DNA of 14,310 nucleotides from Pseudopedobacter sp039918235 (lineage in GTDB: Bacteria > Bacteroidota > Bacteroidia > Sphingobacteriales > Sphingobacteriaceae): the NCBI GenBank assembly GCA_039918235.1, contig JBDSHZ010000128.1, positions 1 to 14,310 of the forward strand, given 5' to 3'. Below, piece by piece: positions 1 to 6,927 of the stretch; position 1 is the stretch's first letter, and each line of letters opens with the position of its first letter. A program made the translations under genes and the position numbers. The notes under the pieces are model-generated. The model worked only from the letters and a program-made list of their open reading frames with translations. It searched no databases and had not been told where the DNA came from.

Positions 1-17
1 TAAAAATCGAAAAAACT

Positions 18-2162
18 CTAATTATCTCCTTGTCTCGCTCTCTTTCTTCTTTCTTGTCTAATTTCCTTGGGGGTTTTTGGAGCTTTTGGGGTGCTATCCT
101 GTTTTATTTCAGGATTTCCGAATATTTTTTTAAGAAATGTTTCCTTTTTTATTACAGTATCTCTTTTTGTTGGCTTAAATAGGTTGAAAAAACCTCCTTC
201 TTCATCATCAGCTAAACTATCGGGCACAAAATCTGAAGGAGAAATTTGTTTTCTTAAGCTTTCTTTTAACCTCACACCATAAAAGCCGTAATTACTGCTA
301 TCATTTGTAGCATAGCCTCTCCTTACCATTAATCGTCCTATCAAATTATAGTATCCTGTTAAATATGATTTTAATGATCCATCTGATTGCCAAGAATATA
401 AGGAAGATTTGGGCTTAGGAACAATATGAGCAAGGTAGATGGATTCGCCCAAAGTGAGTTGCGAAGGGCTTTTTCCAAAATAATAATGCGAAGCTTCACC
501 AATTCCATAAACATTTCTTCCCCATTCAATAATATTGAGGTAAACCTCGTACATTCTAGATTTTGAACTTATATGCTGATTTTCAATCAACCAAACAATC
601 AAAATCTCTTCAATTTTCCTTGCAATTGTTTTTTGCCTGTTGAGGTAAACATTTTTTACCAATTGCATGGAAATAGTGCTACCCCCTCTTTTAAAAGATT
701 TAGCTTTAAAGTTTGTTGCGATAGACTGTCTGATAGACTCTTCCACAAATCCTTTATGGCTGTAAAAAGATGGATCTTCTGATGTCATCAATGCATTTCT
801 GATACTTGGCGAAATCTGTTCGATCGGTGTATAATTAGGGTTGGAAGGGCCAACAACAATTGGCCTAACCGGTTTTCCCTTTTCATAAGGTGTATAAGTA
901 AAAACAGAATTTATTTTCGCGAAATTAACCTTGCCAAATTTTTCTATTGCGAAATTATCACCTCCTGTTAAAGAAGAATTGAATACTACTTTATCAGGAA
1001 ACTTACTATTTAAATAAAAATCAAGATCGTATTTAAGTGTCCCTTTAACTTTTATACCTTCTAAAGATTCAAATAAACCTACCGGAAAAGCATCAAAAAT
1101 ATCCTGAGCGGGTTGCGAAAAAGCATGCAACTTCATTTCGTAAATCTTATTCGGACTGATGGTATATTTTATAAAAGGGTTCATTTGAGCCTTTCCTAAA
1201 TAAACTACCGAAGAACTGTCTAATGCTAAATAATTATCTCCAACTAAAAGTTTTGCATCAATGGTCCCGTTTTTAACGATGATATCGTTTGAAGCTATTC
1301 TAGCTTGATTGATCAATAAATTACTGACAGACCAACTTCCTTCAATCTCAAATTCATTCCCTACTTTTTCAGCACTGGTCATGACTGTTCTTACGGTATC
1401 AAAACTCAATTTTAAGCCAAATTTCCTTTCCAAATAAGGGAATTCAACTTTCTTTTTATCTGCAAATAATATTAAATCTAATTGTTGATTTGAGGGGTCA
1501 GCAGTACCGTTTACATGCCAAACAGCTTCGTTTTTATTTACTTTAATGGTAGAATTAACTTCTCCGTTATCAATAGTGGCAATTTCTGTAAACAGACTAA
1601 AATGCGTGGTATCCTCATCAAAATTGATAGAAAAGCGTTCCACCTTCATATCATCAGGTATTTTATCTAAAGCCTGATTCAATAATTTATCTGCCAGTTC
1701 AGAAAGGTTAAGCTTAGTTTTTGTTTTTAAAGAATCAGCATCTTCCTTTTTAAATAGGAAATCGTAGTTGCTCACACTATCTTTCTTAACTAAATAAATG
1801 TTTGCGTCTTCAATCCCTAATTCTCCAATCTTCACTTTACCAAAAATTAAAGGAAAAAGCTTTACGCCAACTCTTAACGCTTTTATGTTTGCCAAGCTGT
1901 CCCTTTTTTCGGGAACCACCGTAATGTCTTTAAATTCTACCGTACTTAAGCCGCTAAATCCATAAGAACCAATCTTTACATTTAAATTATACTTGCTTTT
2001 TGCCTTGGCAATTGCTTTACTAATTGCAGCATTCAACAAAGTATCTCTTTTAAAATAAGCTATAGTTCCACCTATTAGAAACAAGCTAAAAACAGAAATA
2101 AGCGTAATTATGAATGGTTTTTTATACTTTTTAAATGTTGTTCTATTAAACGGATTTATCAT
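18..2162 (-). CDS. AsmA-like / GT51 peptidoglycan glycosyltransferase fusion
   Basis: This 714-aa protein has a short cytoplasmic N-terminus, one membrane segment (about residues 15-36) and a long extracytoplasmic part. Residues about 45-430 are beta-rich with AsmA-like features (a GLSTVEFKDI-type strand, then 'KIGELGIEDANIYL'). Residues about 445-610 carry the GT51 motifs: E462-D463 with F466 and H469 (EDxxFxxHxG, catalytic Glu E462), GGSTISMQL at 493-501, R515-K516 with E519 (RKxxE), YLNIIEWG near 541-548 and an FGKSP motif. GT51 enzymes polymerise lipid II into glycan strands. There is no transpeptidase domain, so it is monofunctional in that sense. The C-terminal about 65 residues are charged and rich in Lys, Arg and Pro. 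Canonical MtgA is roughly 240 aa, so most of this protein is extra. The ATG start directly precedes the anchor. The GT51 call is firm; the AsmA-like call rests on pattern only. Confidence 0.88.
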   Translation of the reverse strand: MINPFNRTTFKKYKKPFIITLISVFSLFLIGGTIAYFKRDTLLNAAISKAIAKAKSKYNLNVKIGSYGFSGLSTVEFKDITVVPEKRDSLANIKALRVGVKLFPLIFGKVKIGELGIEDANIYLVKKDSVSNYDFLFKKEDADSLKTKTKLNLSELADKLLNQALDKIPDDMKVERFSINFDEDTTHFSLFTEIATIDNGEVNSTIKVNKNEAVWHVNGTADPSNQQLDLILFADKKKVEFPYLERKFGLKLSFDTVRTVMTSAEKVGNEFEIEGSWSVSNLLINQARIASNDIIVKNGTIDAKLLVGDNYLALDSSSVVYLGKAQMNPFIKYTISPNKIYEMKLHAFSQPAQDIFDAFPVGLFESLEGIKVKGTLKYDLDFYLNSKFPDKVVFNSSLTGGDNFAIEKFGKVNFAKINSVFTYTPYEKGKPVRPIVVGPSNPNYTPIEQISPSIRNALMTSEDPSFYSHKGFVEESIRQSIATNFKAKSFKRGGSTISMQLVKNVYLNRQKTIARKIEEILIVWLIENQHISSKSRMYEVYLNIIEWGRNVYGIGEASHYYFGKSPSQLTLGESIYLAHIVPKPKSSLYSWQSDGSLKSYLTGYYNLIGRLMVRRGYATNDSSNYGFYGVRLKESLRKQISPSDFVPDSLADDEEGGFFNLFKPTKRDTVIKKETFLKKIFGNPEIKQDSTPKAPKTPKEIRQERRKRARQGDN

Positions 2163-2211
2163 AGATTAAAATGCTACACACTCTTAAATAAGGTCTTCAC
2201 AAAAAATTTCT

Positions 2212-2243
2212 TAAAGTTATGTTAAAAACAAAGCCGAAACAAA
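2212..2243 (-). promoter_or_regulatory. Putative promoter of the GT51 fusion gene
   Basis: Read on the minus strand, TTTG (2243-2240) lies 20 bases upstream of TAACTTTA (2219-2212), a one-base mismatch to the Bacteroidota -7 element TAnnTTTG. The spacing fits the usual -33/-7 arrangement. It would give a leader of about 40 bases before the ATG at 2162. This is a pattern match only, in AT-rich DNA where such matches arise by chance. Confidence 0.3.
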
Positions 2244-2256
2244 AAAGTAATCAGGC

Positions 2257-2273
2257 TAGTTTTGTTAATTTTG
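2257..2273 (+). promoter_or_regulatory. Tandem -7 promoter elements upstream of mrp
   Basis: Two exact matches to TAnnTTTG occur one base apart: TAGTTTTG (2257-2264) and TAATTTTG (2266-2273). They lie 15-24 bases before the mrp ATG at 2289 and would give a very short leader. No clear TTG -33 element sits at the expected distance, so the assignment is tentative. Confidence 0.4.
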
Positions 2274-2288
2274 ACCATATTTATAACA

Positions 2289-3371
2289 ATGCAGTTTACA
2301 AGAGAAAACATATTAGACGCTTTAAGGCATGTAGAAGATCCGGATCTTAAAAAAGATTTAGTGACTTTAAATATGATTGAAGATTTACAAGTTGATGGGA
2401 ATAAAGTAAGTTTTACCGTAGTTTTAACTACTCCCGCATGCCCAATGAAGGAAATGTTGGAAAATGCCTGTAGAAATTCCATCAAGCATTTTGTAAGTAA
2501 AGATGCCGAGATTCATATTAAAATGACGAGCCGGGTAACCACTCCACAGCAACAATTTACAGGAAACATCAAAAATATTATTGTGGTAGCCTCTGGCAAA
2601 GGTGGTGTTGGGAAATCAACCGTTGCCGCAAACCTTGCTTTGGGCTTAAATTTAAATGGCGCAAAAGTAGGGTTGATAGATGCTGACATTTACGGACCAT
2701 CTGTTCCAATTATGTTTGGGCTACAAGGAGCAAAACCAAAAGCAGGTGAAGTAAACGGAAAAACAAGGATAGAACCCATAGAAAAATTTGGAATAAAATT
2801 ACTTTCCATTGGTTTTTTTACGGATCCTAATCAGCCTGTGCCTTGGAGAGGACCAATGGCTTCAACTTCAATAAAACAACTTTTTAATGATGCAAATTGG
2901 GGCGAATTAGATTATTTAGTAGTGGATTTACCTCCTGGAACAGGAGATATTCATATTACTGTAACCCAATCTTTTCCAATAGCCGGAGCAGTGATTGTTA
3001 CCACTCCACAACAAGTGGCATTGGCTGATGCTAAAAAAGGGATAGGTATGTTCAAAATGGAAGCCATTAACGTTCCAATTTTGGGGGTTGTGGAAAACAT
3101 GTCTTACTTTACACCTGCTGAGCTTCCCGAGAATAAATATTACATTTTTGGAAAAAACGGAGGCAAAGAACTTGCTGAAATGTACAATACGCCATTTCTT
3201 GGAGAGTTGCCTTTAGTGCAAAGCGTAAGCGAAGCGGGTGATATGGGCAAACCTATCATTTTAGATGAAAATCATGCTGTTTCTAAAGTGTTTTCAGATT
3301 TGGCTCAAAAAGTAGCACAACAGGTTGCCATACAAAATGACAAAGCAAAAACGGTTGCAAATGTTAAATAG
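2289..3371 (+). CDS. apbC: Mrp/ApbC family iron-sulfur cluster carrier ATPase
   Basis: This cytoplasmic P-loop ATPase belongs to the Mrp/Nbp35 family, which binds and transfers Fe-S clusters to apoproteins. Residues about 1-80 form a MIP18-like (DUF59) domain with the TTPACPM motif. Residues about 95-345 form the MinD-like ATPase: deviant Walker A GKGGVGKS at 103-110, the DADIYGPS switch segment at 131-138 and VVDLPPGTGD at 211-220. The ATG at 2289 was chosen because it matches the normal family N-terminus; an in-frame TTG at 2262 would add nine residues overlapping the likely promoter. The 360-aa length is normal. Unusually, the C-terminal CxxC that usually holds the cluster is absent: 'NMSYFTPAELPENKYY' stands in its place, and the only cysteines are C51 and C61. 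The nfu gene follows after 37 bases, probably in the same operon. Confidence 0.94.
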   Translation: MQFTRENILDALRHVEDPDLKKDLVTLNMIEDLQVDGNKVSFTVVLTTPACPMKEMLENACRNSIKHFVSKDAEIHIKMTSRVTTPQQQFTGNIKNIIVVASGKGGVGKSTVAANLALGLNLNGAKVGLIDADIYGPSVPIMFGLQGAKPKAGEVNGKTRIEPIEKFGIKLLSIGFFTDPNQPVPWRGPMASTSIKQLFNDANWGELDYLVVDLPPGTGDIHITVTQSFPIAGAVIVTTPQQVALADAKKGIGMFKMEAINVPILGVVENMSYFTPAELPENKYYIFGKNGGKELAEMYNTPFLGELPLVQSVSEAGDMGKPIILDENHAVSKVFSDLAQKVAQQVAIQNDKAKTVANVK

Positions 3372-3408
3372 AATATAAAATTTGTAATTTTATTAAAAAT
3401 TAAATCAA

Positions 3409-3699
3409 ATGAGTACAAAGGAAAGTTTATTAGAAAGGGTTGAAGAAGCATTAAATACCATAAGACCTTATCTTATAGCTGATGCGGGAAATGTATCAAT
3501 TGAAGAAATTACTGAAGATAATGTGTTAAAGATCCGTTTGTTGGGCTCTTGTGAATCTTGCCCAATGAGTATCATGACTTTAAAAGCAGGGATTGAACAG
3601 GCTGTTAAAAAAGCAGTTCCGGAAATTACAGCCGTAGAAGCCATCAATTTAACAGACATCAATGACCCAAATGCTGTTTTGCCAGGAACATTAAGGTAA
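3409..3699 (+). CDS. NifU C-terminal domain (Nfu-type) Fe-S scaffold protein
   Basis: This 96-aa protein consists of essentially one NifU C-terminal domain. The hallmark CxxC is present as C48-E-S-C51, followed by PMS and a helix. Nfu proteins carry a [4Fe-4S] cluster, bridged between two subunits by this CxxC, and hand it to target enzymes in the cytoplasm. It is a stand-alone short form, without the IscU-like N-terminal domain of full NifU or the A-type domain of NfuA. It lies 37 bases after mrp on the same strand and is followed by a terminator hairpin, so the two probably form a two-gene unit. The functional link is supported by the fact that this protein has the CxxC its Mrp partner lacks. 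Confidence 0.93.
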   Translation: MSTKESLLERVEEALNTIRPYLIADAGNVSIEEITEDNVLKIRLLGSCESCPMSIMTLKAGIEQAVKKAVPEITAVEAINLTDINDPNAVLPGTLR

Positions 3700-3725
3700 T
3701 ATTTATAGATAAATTAAAACATTCG

Positions 3726-3759
3726 AAAAGCCTTATCGTTAAAAGATAAAGGCTTTTTT
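3726..3759 (+). terminator. Rho-independent terminator after nfu
   Basis: A stem of about 12 bp pairs AAAAGCCTTATC (3726-3737) with GATAAAGGCTTTT (3745-3757), with one bulged A and a 7-base loop. It runs directly into a T-tract (3754-3759). It begins 26 bases after the nfu stop and closes the mrp-nfu unit. Confidence 0.85.
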
Positions 3760-3827
3760 GTTTAACAAAATTTAACAGTGTAAATAAAAACGCTTTTTAT
3801 ATTTTAGTTTTTTTAAATATTAAACAC

Positions 3828-4454
3828 TTGAAGAGGTATTTGTTCATATATATTTTATTGATTGGTACTTGTGCTTTTGCTCAGGAAACTAAGCCTTTGA
3901 TCCAATTTTCTGGGGTGATTTATGATTTAGACAGCAATTCTGTTGTTCCGTATGTGAACATGACAAATATTAGTAGTGAGAATAGAGCTTATTCAGCTAA
4001 CTATAAGGGATACTTTTCTTTTGTGGTTCAAGAGGGAGACAGTATTATTTTCACCTCAATAGGATATAAAAAGCTCGCGATTAGAATCCCTAGCAACTTA
4101 AAAGAAAAAAAATTTACAGCTATTATTAAAATGAAATCTGATAATATCCAACTCCCATCTGTTAGGGTATTTCCTTGGGCAAGTACTGATGAGTTTAAAA
4201 GAGATTTCTTAACCATGAAGTTTGCAGATGACGATTTAGCAATCGCGATGAGAAATGTTTCTAAGAAAAGTTTGATGGAATTATCTGCCACTTTACCTTA
4301 TGACGGTGAAGAACATAATGCCTTTAGTTTCAGTGGAAGGCATCAGGCCTTAGGAAACAAGAATATGGTGCAAACCAATCCGCTATTGAACCCTTTTGCA
4401 TGGGGCGCACTTATTAAGCAGATTATGGATGGTGATAAAAAAAGAAACGAATAA
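3828..4454 (+). CDS. Secreted protein with carboxypeptidase-regulatory-like domain
   Basis: This 208-aa protein begins with a clear signal peptide (Lys-Arg, a hydrophobic stretch, then CAFA-QE, probable cleavage after residue 18). Residues about 27-105 resemble the CarboxypepD_reg-like beta-sandwich common in Bacteroidota envelope proteins: 'FSGVIYDLDSNSVVPYVNM', then 'NYKGYFSFVVQEGDSIIFTSIGYKK'. Residues about 106-208 match no domain I recognise; they are alpha-prone and end in a charged DGDKKRNE tail. No TonB plug or barrel follows, so it is not a SusC-type transporter. The start codon is TTG: no ATG, GTG or TTG lies upstream in frame before a stop, and any later ATG would remove the signal peptide. 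Location is predicted to be periplasmic or outer-membrane associated. Function is unknown. Confidence 0.82.
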   Translation: MKRYLFIYILLIGTCAFAQETKPLIQFSGVIYDLDSNSVVPYVNMTNISSENRAYSANYKGYFSFVVQEGDSIIFTSIGYKKLAIRIPSNLKEKKFTAIIKMKSDNIQLPSVRVFPWASTDEFKRDFLTMKFADDDLAIAMRNVSKKSLMELSATLPYDGEEHNAFSFSGRHQALGNKNMVQTNPLLNPFAWGALIKQIMDGDKKRNE

Positions 4455-4460
4455 GCTTAT
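4451..4460. other. Palindrome holding both convergent stop codons
   Basis: ATAAGCTTAT is a perfect 10-base palindrome containing the TAA stop of the plus-strand secreted-protein gene (4452-4454) and the TAA stop of the minus-strand deformylase gene (4459-4457). The two reading frames end two bases apart. No other terminator is visible here. Purine-rich and pyrimidine-rich flanks could extend it into a weak imperfect hairpin. Confidence 0.5.
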
Positions 4461-5026
4461 CTTTTCTTCTTCAATGCAGGGAATTTCATTTTATAGCTTA
4501 CTTTCACTATTCCTTTAGTAATTGCATCCAGTTTACCTTTCAACATTGTTTTTCTTAAAGGATTTATCCTATCCGTAAATAATTTCCCTTCTATGTGGTC
4601 ATATTCATGCTGAATAACCCTCGCTGCCAATCCTTTAAAAGTATTTTCATGAAAGTTCCAATTTTCATCATAATAGCTAATCTTAATTTCAGGGTGGCGA
4701 CTAACATTTTCCCTAATATCAGGAATACTCAAACAGCCTTCGTTAAAAGACCATTTATTTCCAGTTTCATCTTCTATAATGGCATTGATGAAAACCTTTT
4801 TAAAATCTTTTAGTTGAGGTTCATCCTCCTCAAAAGGAGTAGCATCAATAACAAAAAGACGGATTGGCAAACCTACCTGTGGAGCTGCTAGCCCTACGCC
4901 ATTTGCTGCATACATGCTTTCAAACATATTCTCAATTAAGCTATCTAATTCAGGATATTCTTTAGTAATGTCTTCAGCAACCTTTTTTAACACAGGATCT
5001 CCGTAGGCAACAATCGGTAATTTCAT
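4457..5026 (-). CDS. def: Peptide deformylase
   Basis: This cytoplasmic metalloenzyme removes the formyl group from the N-terminal methionine of new proteins. All three signature motifs are present: GVGLAAPQ at residues 43-50, EGCLS at 96-100 (metal ligand C98) and HEYDH at 140-144 (ligands H140 and H144, catalytic E141). The 189-aa length is normal, with a basic C-terminal tail (KKKR). The ATG start gives the usual family beginning 'MKLPIVAYGDPVLKKVA'. The gene stands alone: it converges with the secreted-protein gene and diverges from the acetyltransferase-nitrilase gene. A TAnnTTTG element lies only four bases upstream of the start codon, suggesting a leaderless or nearly leaderless mRNA. 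Confidence 0.97.
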   Translation of the reverse strand: MKLPIVAYGDPVLKKVAEDITKEYPELDSLIENMFESMYAANGVGLAAPQVGLPIRLFVIDATPFEEDEPQLKDFKKVFINAIIEDETGNKWSFNEGCLSIPDIRENVSRHPEIKISYYDENWNFHENTFKGLAARVIQHEYDHIEGKLFTDRINPLRKTMLKGKLDAITKGIVKVSYKMKFPALKKKR

Positions 5027-5030
5027 GCTG

Positions 5031-5038
5031 CAAATTTA
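5031..5038 (-). promoter_or_regulatory. Putative -7 element of def
   Basis: On the minus strand TAAATTTG matches TAnnTTTG exactly and ends four bases before the def ATG. If used, transcription would start at or next to the start codon. No TTG -33 element is evident at the expected spacing, so the match may be fortuitous. Confidence 0.35.
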
Positions 5039-5207
5039 AACAATAATGTATCTATTTCCTATCACACAGATTTAAGGGAAGAAGGTTTTATTTCAAATGT
5101 CTGCCTGAAGTTTTTTTAAACAATGGAATGTATATTATGGAATATGTAGTGAAAAAAAAGCAGCTCGGAAAATTTTGGTAAATTAGCATCAGTTTAAAAC
5201 AGTTGTT

Positions 5208-5236
5208 AAACCCTGAAAAAACAATTTTCAGGGTTT
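5208..5236. promoter_or_regulatory. Perfect 12-bp hairpin in the leader of the nitrilase-fusion gene
   Basis: AAACCCTGAAAA (5208-5219) pairs perfectly with TTTTCAGGGTTT (5225-5236) around a 5-base loop, followed by TTCCTTTATATT. It has the shape of an intrinsic terminator, yet no coding region ends here: def is divergent and starts at 5026. The hairpin ends 14 bases before the ATG at 5251. It could be an attenuator, a structure that masks translation initiation, or the terminator of a short upstream transcript. The hairpin is seen directly; its role is inference. Confidence 0.6.
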
Positions 5237-5250
5237 TCCTTTATATTATT

Positions 5251-6786
5251 ATGGATGTTAAACCAATGCAAATAGAAACAGTAGAATTACGGACCTTAAA
5301 ACAGGCCGATTATATAGATTTAAAATCTGCAATGATTTCCGCATATGAGGAAATGGGAGAAAGCTATTGGAGAGAAAAATCAATAGATAAACTGATGGAA
5401 ATATTTCCTGAAGGACAGTTATGTGTAGAAATTAACGGTAAAGTTGTAGCTACCGCACTCAGTATTATTGTTGATTACGCTAAACTGGGAGAAACCCATA
5501 CCTATGCTCAGGCAACGGGAGATTATACCTTTAGTACACATGACAATGATGGTGATGTGCTTTATGGTATAGAAGTTTTTGTGCACCCTGATTATAGGGG
5601 AATGCGACTGGCCAGAAGACTTTACGATGCCCGAAAATTACTTTGCGAAAATCTGAATTTGAAATCTATCATTTTAGGTGGCAGAATTCCAAACTTTGAA
5701 AAATTCTCTGACCTTACCCCACGTCAGTACATTGATAAGGTAAAAATGAAGGAGATTTACGATCCCACATTAACCTTTCAAATCTCTAATGATTTCCACG
5801 TTAAAAAAATATTAAAGAATTATTTGCCAGAAGACCAGCAGTCTAAAGAGTTTGCTACGCTATTGGAATGGAATAATATTTATTATTTAGACGAGCATAA
5901 AGATAATCTCCTTAAAAAATCTACCGTACGCATAGGCTTGGTGCAATGGCAGATGCGCTTGTTTCCAAACGTAATGGACTTGATGGAAAGTGCCGAGTAT
6001 TTTGTGGATGCCGTGAGCGATTATTCTTCTGATTTTGTAGTTTTTCCAGAATTCTTTAATGCCCCATTAATGGCAGATTATAACCATTTAGGGGAGGCTA
6101 AAGCGATAAGAGAACTGGCCAAACATACCGAAACCATCAGAAACAGGTTCTGTGAATTGGCGGTATCCTATAATGTGAATATTATTGCCGGTAGCATGCC
6201 ATTGCTAGAAAATGATAAGTTATACAACGTTTCTTATTTATGCAGAAGAGACGGAACTTTTGACCGTTTCATTAAAATACATCCCACTCCTTCAGAAATT
6301 AGTTCTTGGGGAATGAGTGGTGGAAACGATTTAAAAGTTTTTGATACCGATGCTGGGCGTATAGGGATTTTGATCTGTTATGATGCTGAATTTCCTGAGC
6401 TTGCCCGTATGTTGGCGCTAGAAAAACTAGATATTCTATTCGTCCCTTTCTGGACAGATACACAGAATGCTTACAATAGGGTAAGAATATGTTCACAGGC
6501 CAGAGCCATTGAAAACGAATGTTACGTGGCCATTACTGGTTCTGTAGGAAACCTTCCAAAGGTGAACAATATGGATTTGCAGTATGCACAATCTGCTATT
6601 TTTTCCCCTTCTGATTTTGCTTTCCCGTCAAACGCAATTGTTGCTGAAACTACGCCCAACACAGAAAACATTCTGATTGCTGACGTAAATTTAGATCTTT
6701 TGAAAGAACTGCATGAACATGGAAGTGTGAAAAATCTGAAAGATAGGCGTACAGATTTTTACGAACTAAAATTGAAGAAAAAGTAA
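5251..6786 (+). CDS. RimI-like acetyltransferase / carbon-nitrogen hydrolase fusion
   Basis: This 511-aa two-domain protein has a GNAT-like N-terminal domain (about residues 8-190) and a nitrilase-superfamily amidase (about 225-500). The GNAT acyl-CoA loop is 'VHPDYRGMRLARRLYDAR' (111-128), where R119 sits at the usual second Gly of RGxGxA. The nitrilase triad is complete: E267 (VVFPEFF), K342 (FIKIHP) and C376 (GILICYDAEFPE). The architecture matches the class 12 (Rim1-like) nitrilases, whose substrate I do not know to be established. It is predicted to be cytoplasmic, with no signal peptide. The ATG at 5251 was chosen because an in-frame TTG at 5203 would place the strong leader hairpin inside the coding region; ATG 5266 is an alternative. 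The gene is monocistronic, with a terminator at 6798. Confidence 0.9.
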   Translation: MDVKPMQIETVELRTLKQADYIDLKSAMISAYEEMGESYWREKSIDKLMEIFPEGQLCVEINGKVVATALSIIVDYAKLGETHTYAQATGDYTFSTHDNDGDVLYGIEVFVHPDYRGMRLARRLYDARKLLCENLNLKSIILGGRIPNFEKFSDLTPRQYIDKVKMKEIYDPTLTFQISNDFHVKKILKNYLPEDQQSKEFATLLEWNNIYYLDEHKDNLLKKSTVRIGLVQWQMRLFPNVMDLMESAEYFVDAVSDYSSDFVVFPEFFNAPLMADYNHLGEAKAIRELAKHTETIRNRFCELAVSYNVNIIAGSMPLLENDKLYNVSYLCRRDGTFDRFIKIHPTPSEISSWGMSGGNDLKVFDTDAGRIGILICYDAEFPELARMLALEKLDILFVPFWTDTQNAYNRVRICSQARAIENECYVAITGSVGNLPKVNNMDLQYAQSAIFSPSDFAFPSNAIVAETTPNTENILIADVNLDLLKELHEHGSVKNLKDRRTDFYELKLKKK

Positions 6787-6797
6787 ACCCTTTATCA

Positions 6798-6834
6798 GAA
6801 AAGCAGGGCTTCTATTAAGTAAGTCCTGCTTTTC
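6798..6834. terminator. Bidirectional terminator between convergent genes
   Basis: A 14-bp stem pairs GAAAAGCAGGGCTT (6798-6811) with AAGTCCTGCTTTTC (6821-6834), with one G-T wobble and a 9-base loop. T-rich sequence follows on both strands. It sits 11 bases after the nitrilase-fusion stop and about 90 bases beyond the end of gmhA, so it probably serves both transcripts. Confidence 0.8.
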
Positions 6835-6927
6835 ATTTATACATTTTCTGTCCTTAGCGGAAATTTATATAGTGCCGACAGGCAGATATTAATAGCAGGC
6901 TTAGAAAACCTCTTAAAGAATGAATGA

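Noticed and set aside
2222..2485. An 87-codon open frame on the minus strand across the mrp promoter and 5' end
   Set aside because: It overlaps conserved mrp coding sequence and both putative divergent promoters, and it resembles no protein family.
3828..4454. Possible fragment of a SusC/TonB-dependent transporter
   Set aside because: The beta domain is of the type found in SusC proteins, but a complete signal peptide and a clean stop, with no barrel sequence in any frame nearby, argue for an intact small protein.
5203..5250. N-terminal extension of the nitrilase fusion from a TTG codon
   Set aside because: The 16 extra residues would be encoded by the perfect hairpin, and the ATG at 5251 lies just ahead of the GNAT domain.
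5027..5250. Possible riboswitch or tRNA in the longest intergenic gap
   Set aside because: Apart from the single hairpin I found no multi-stem structure, cloverleaf or recognisable riboswitch core.
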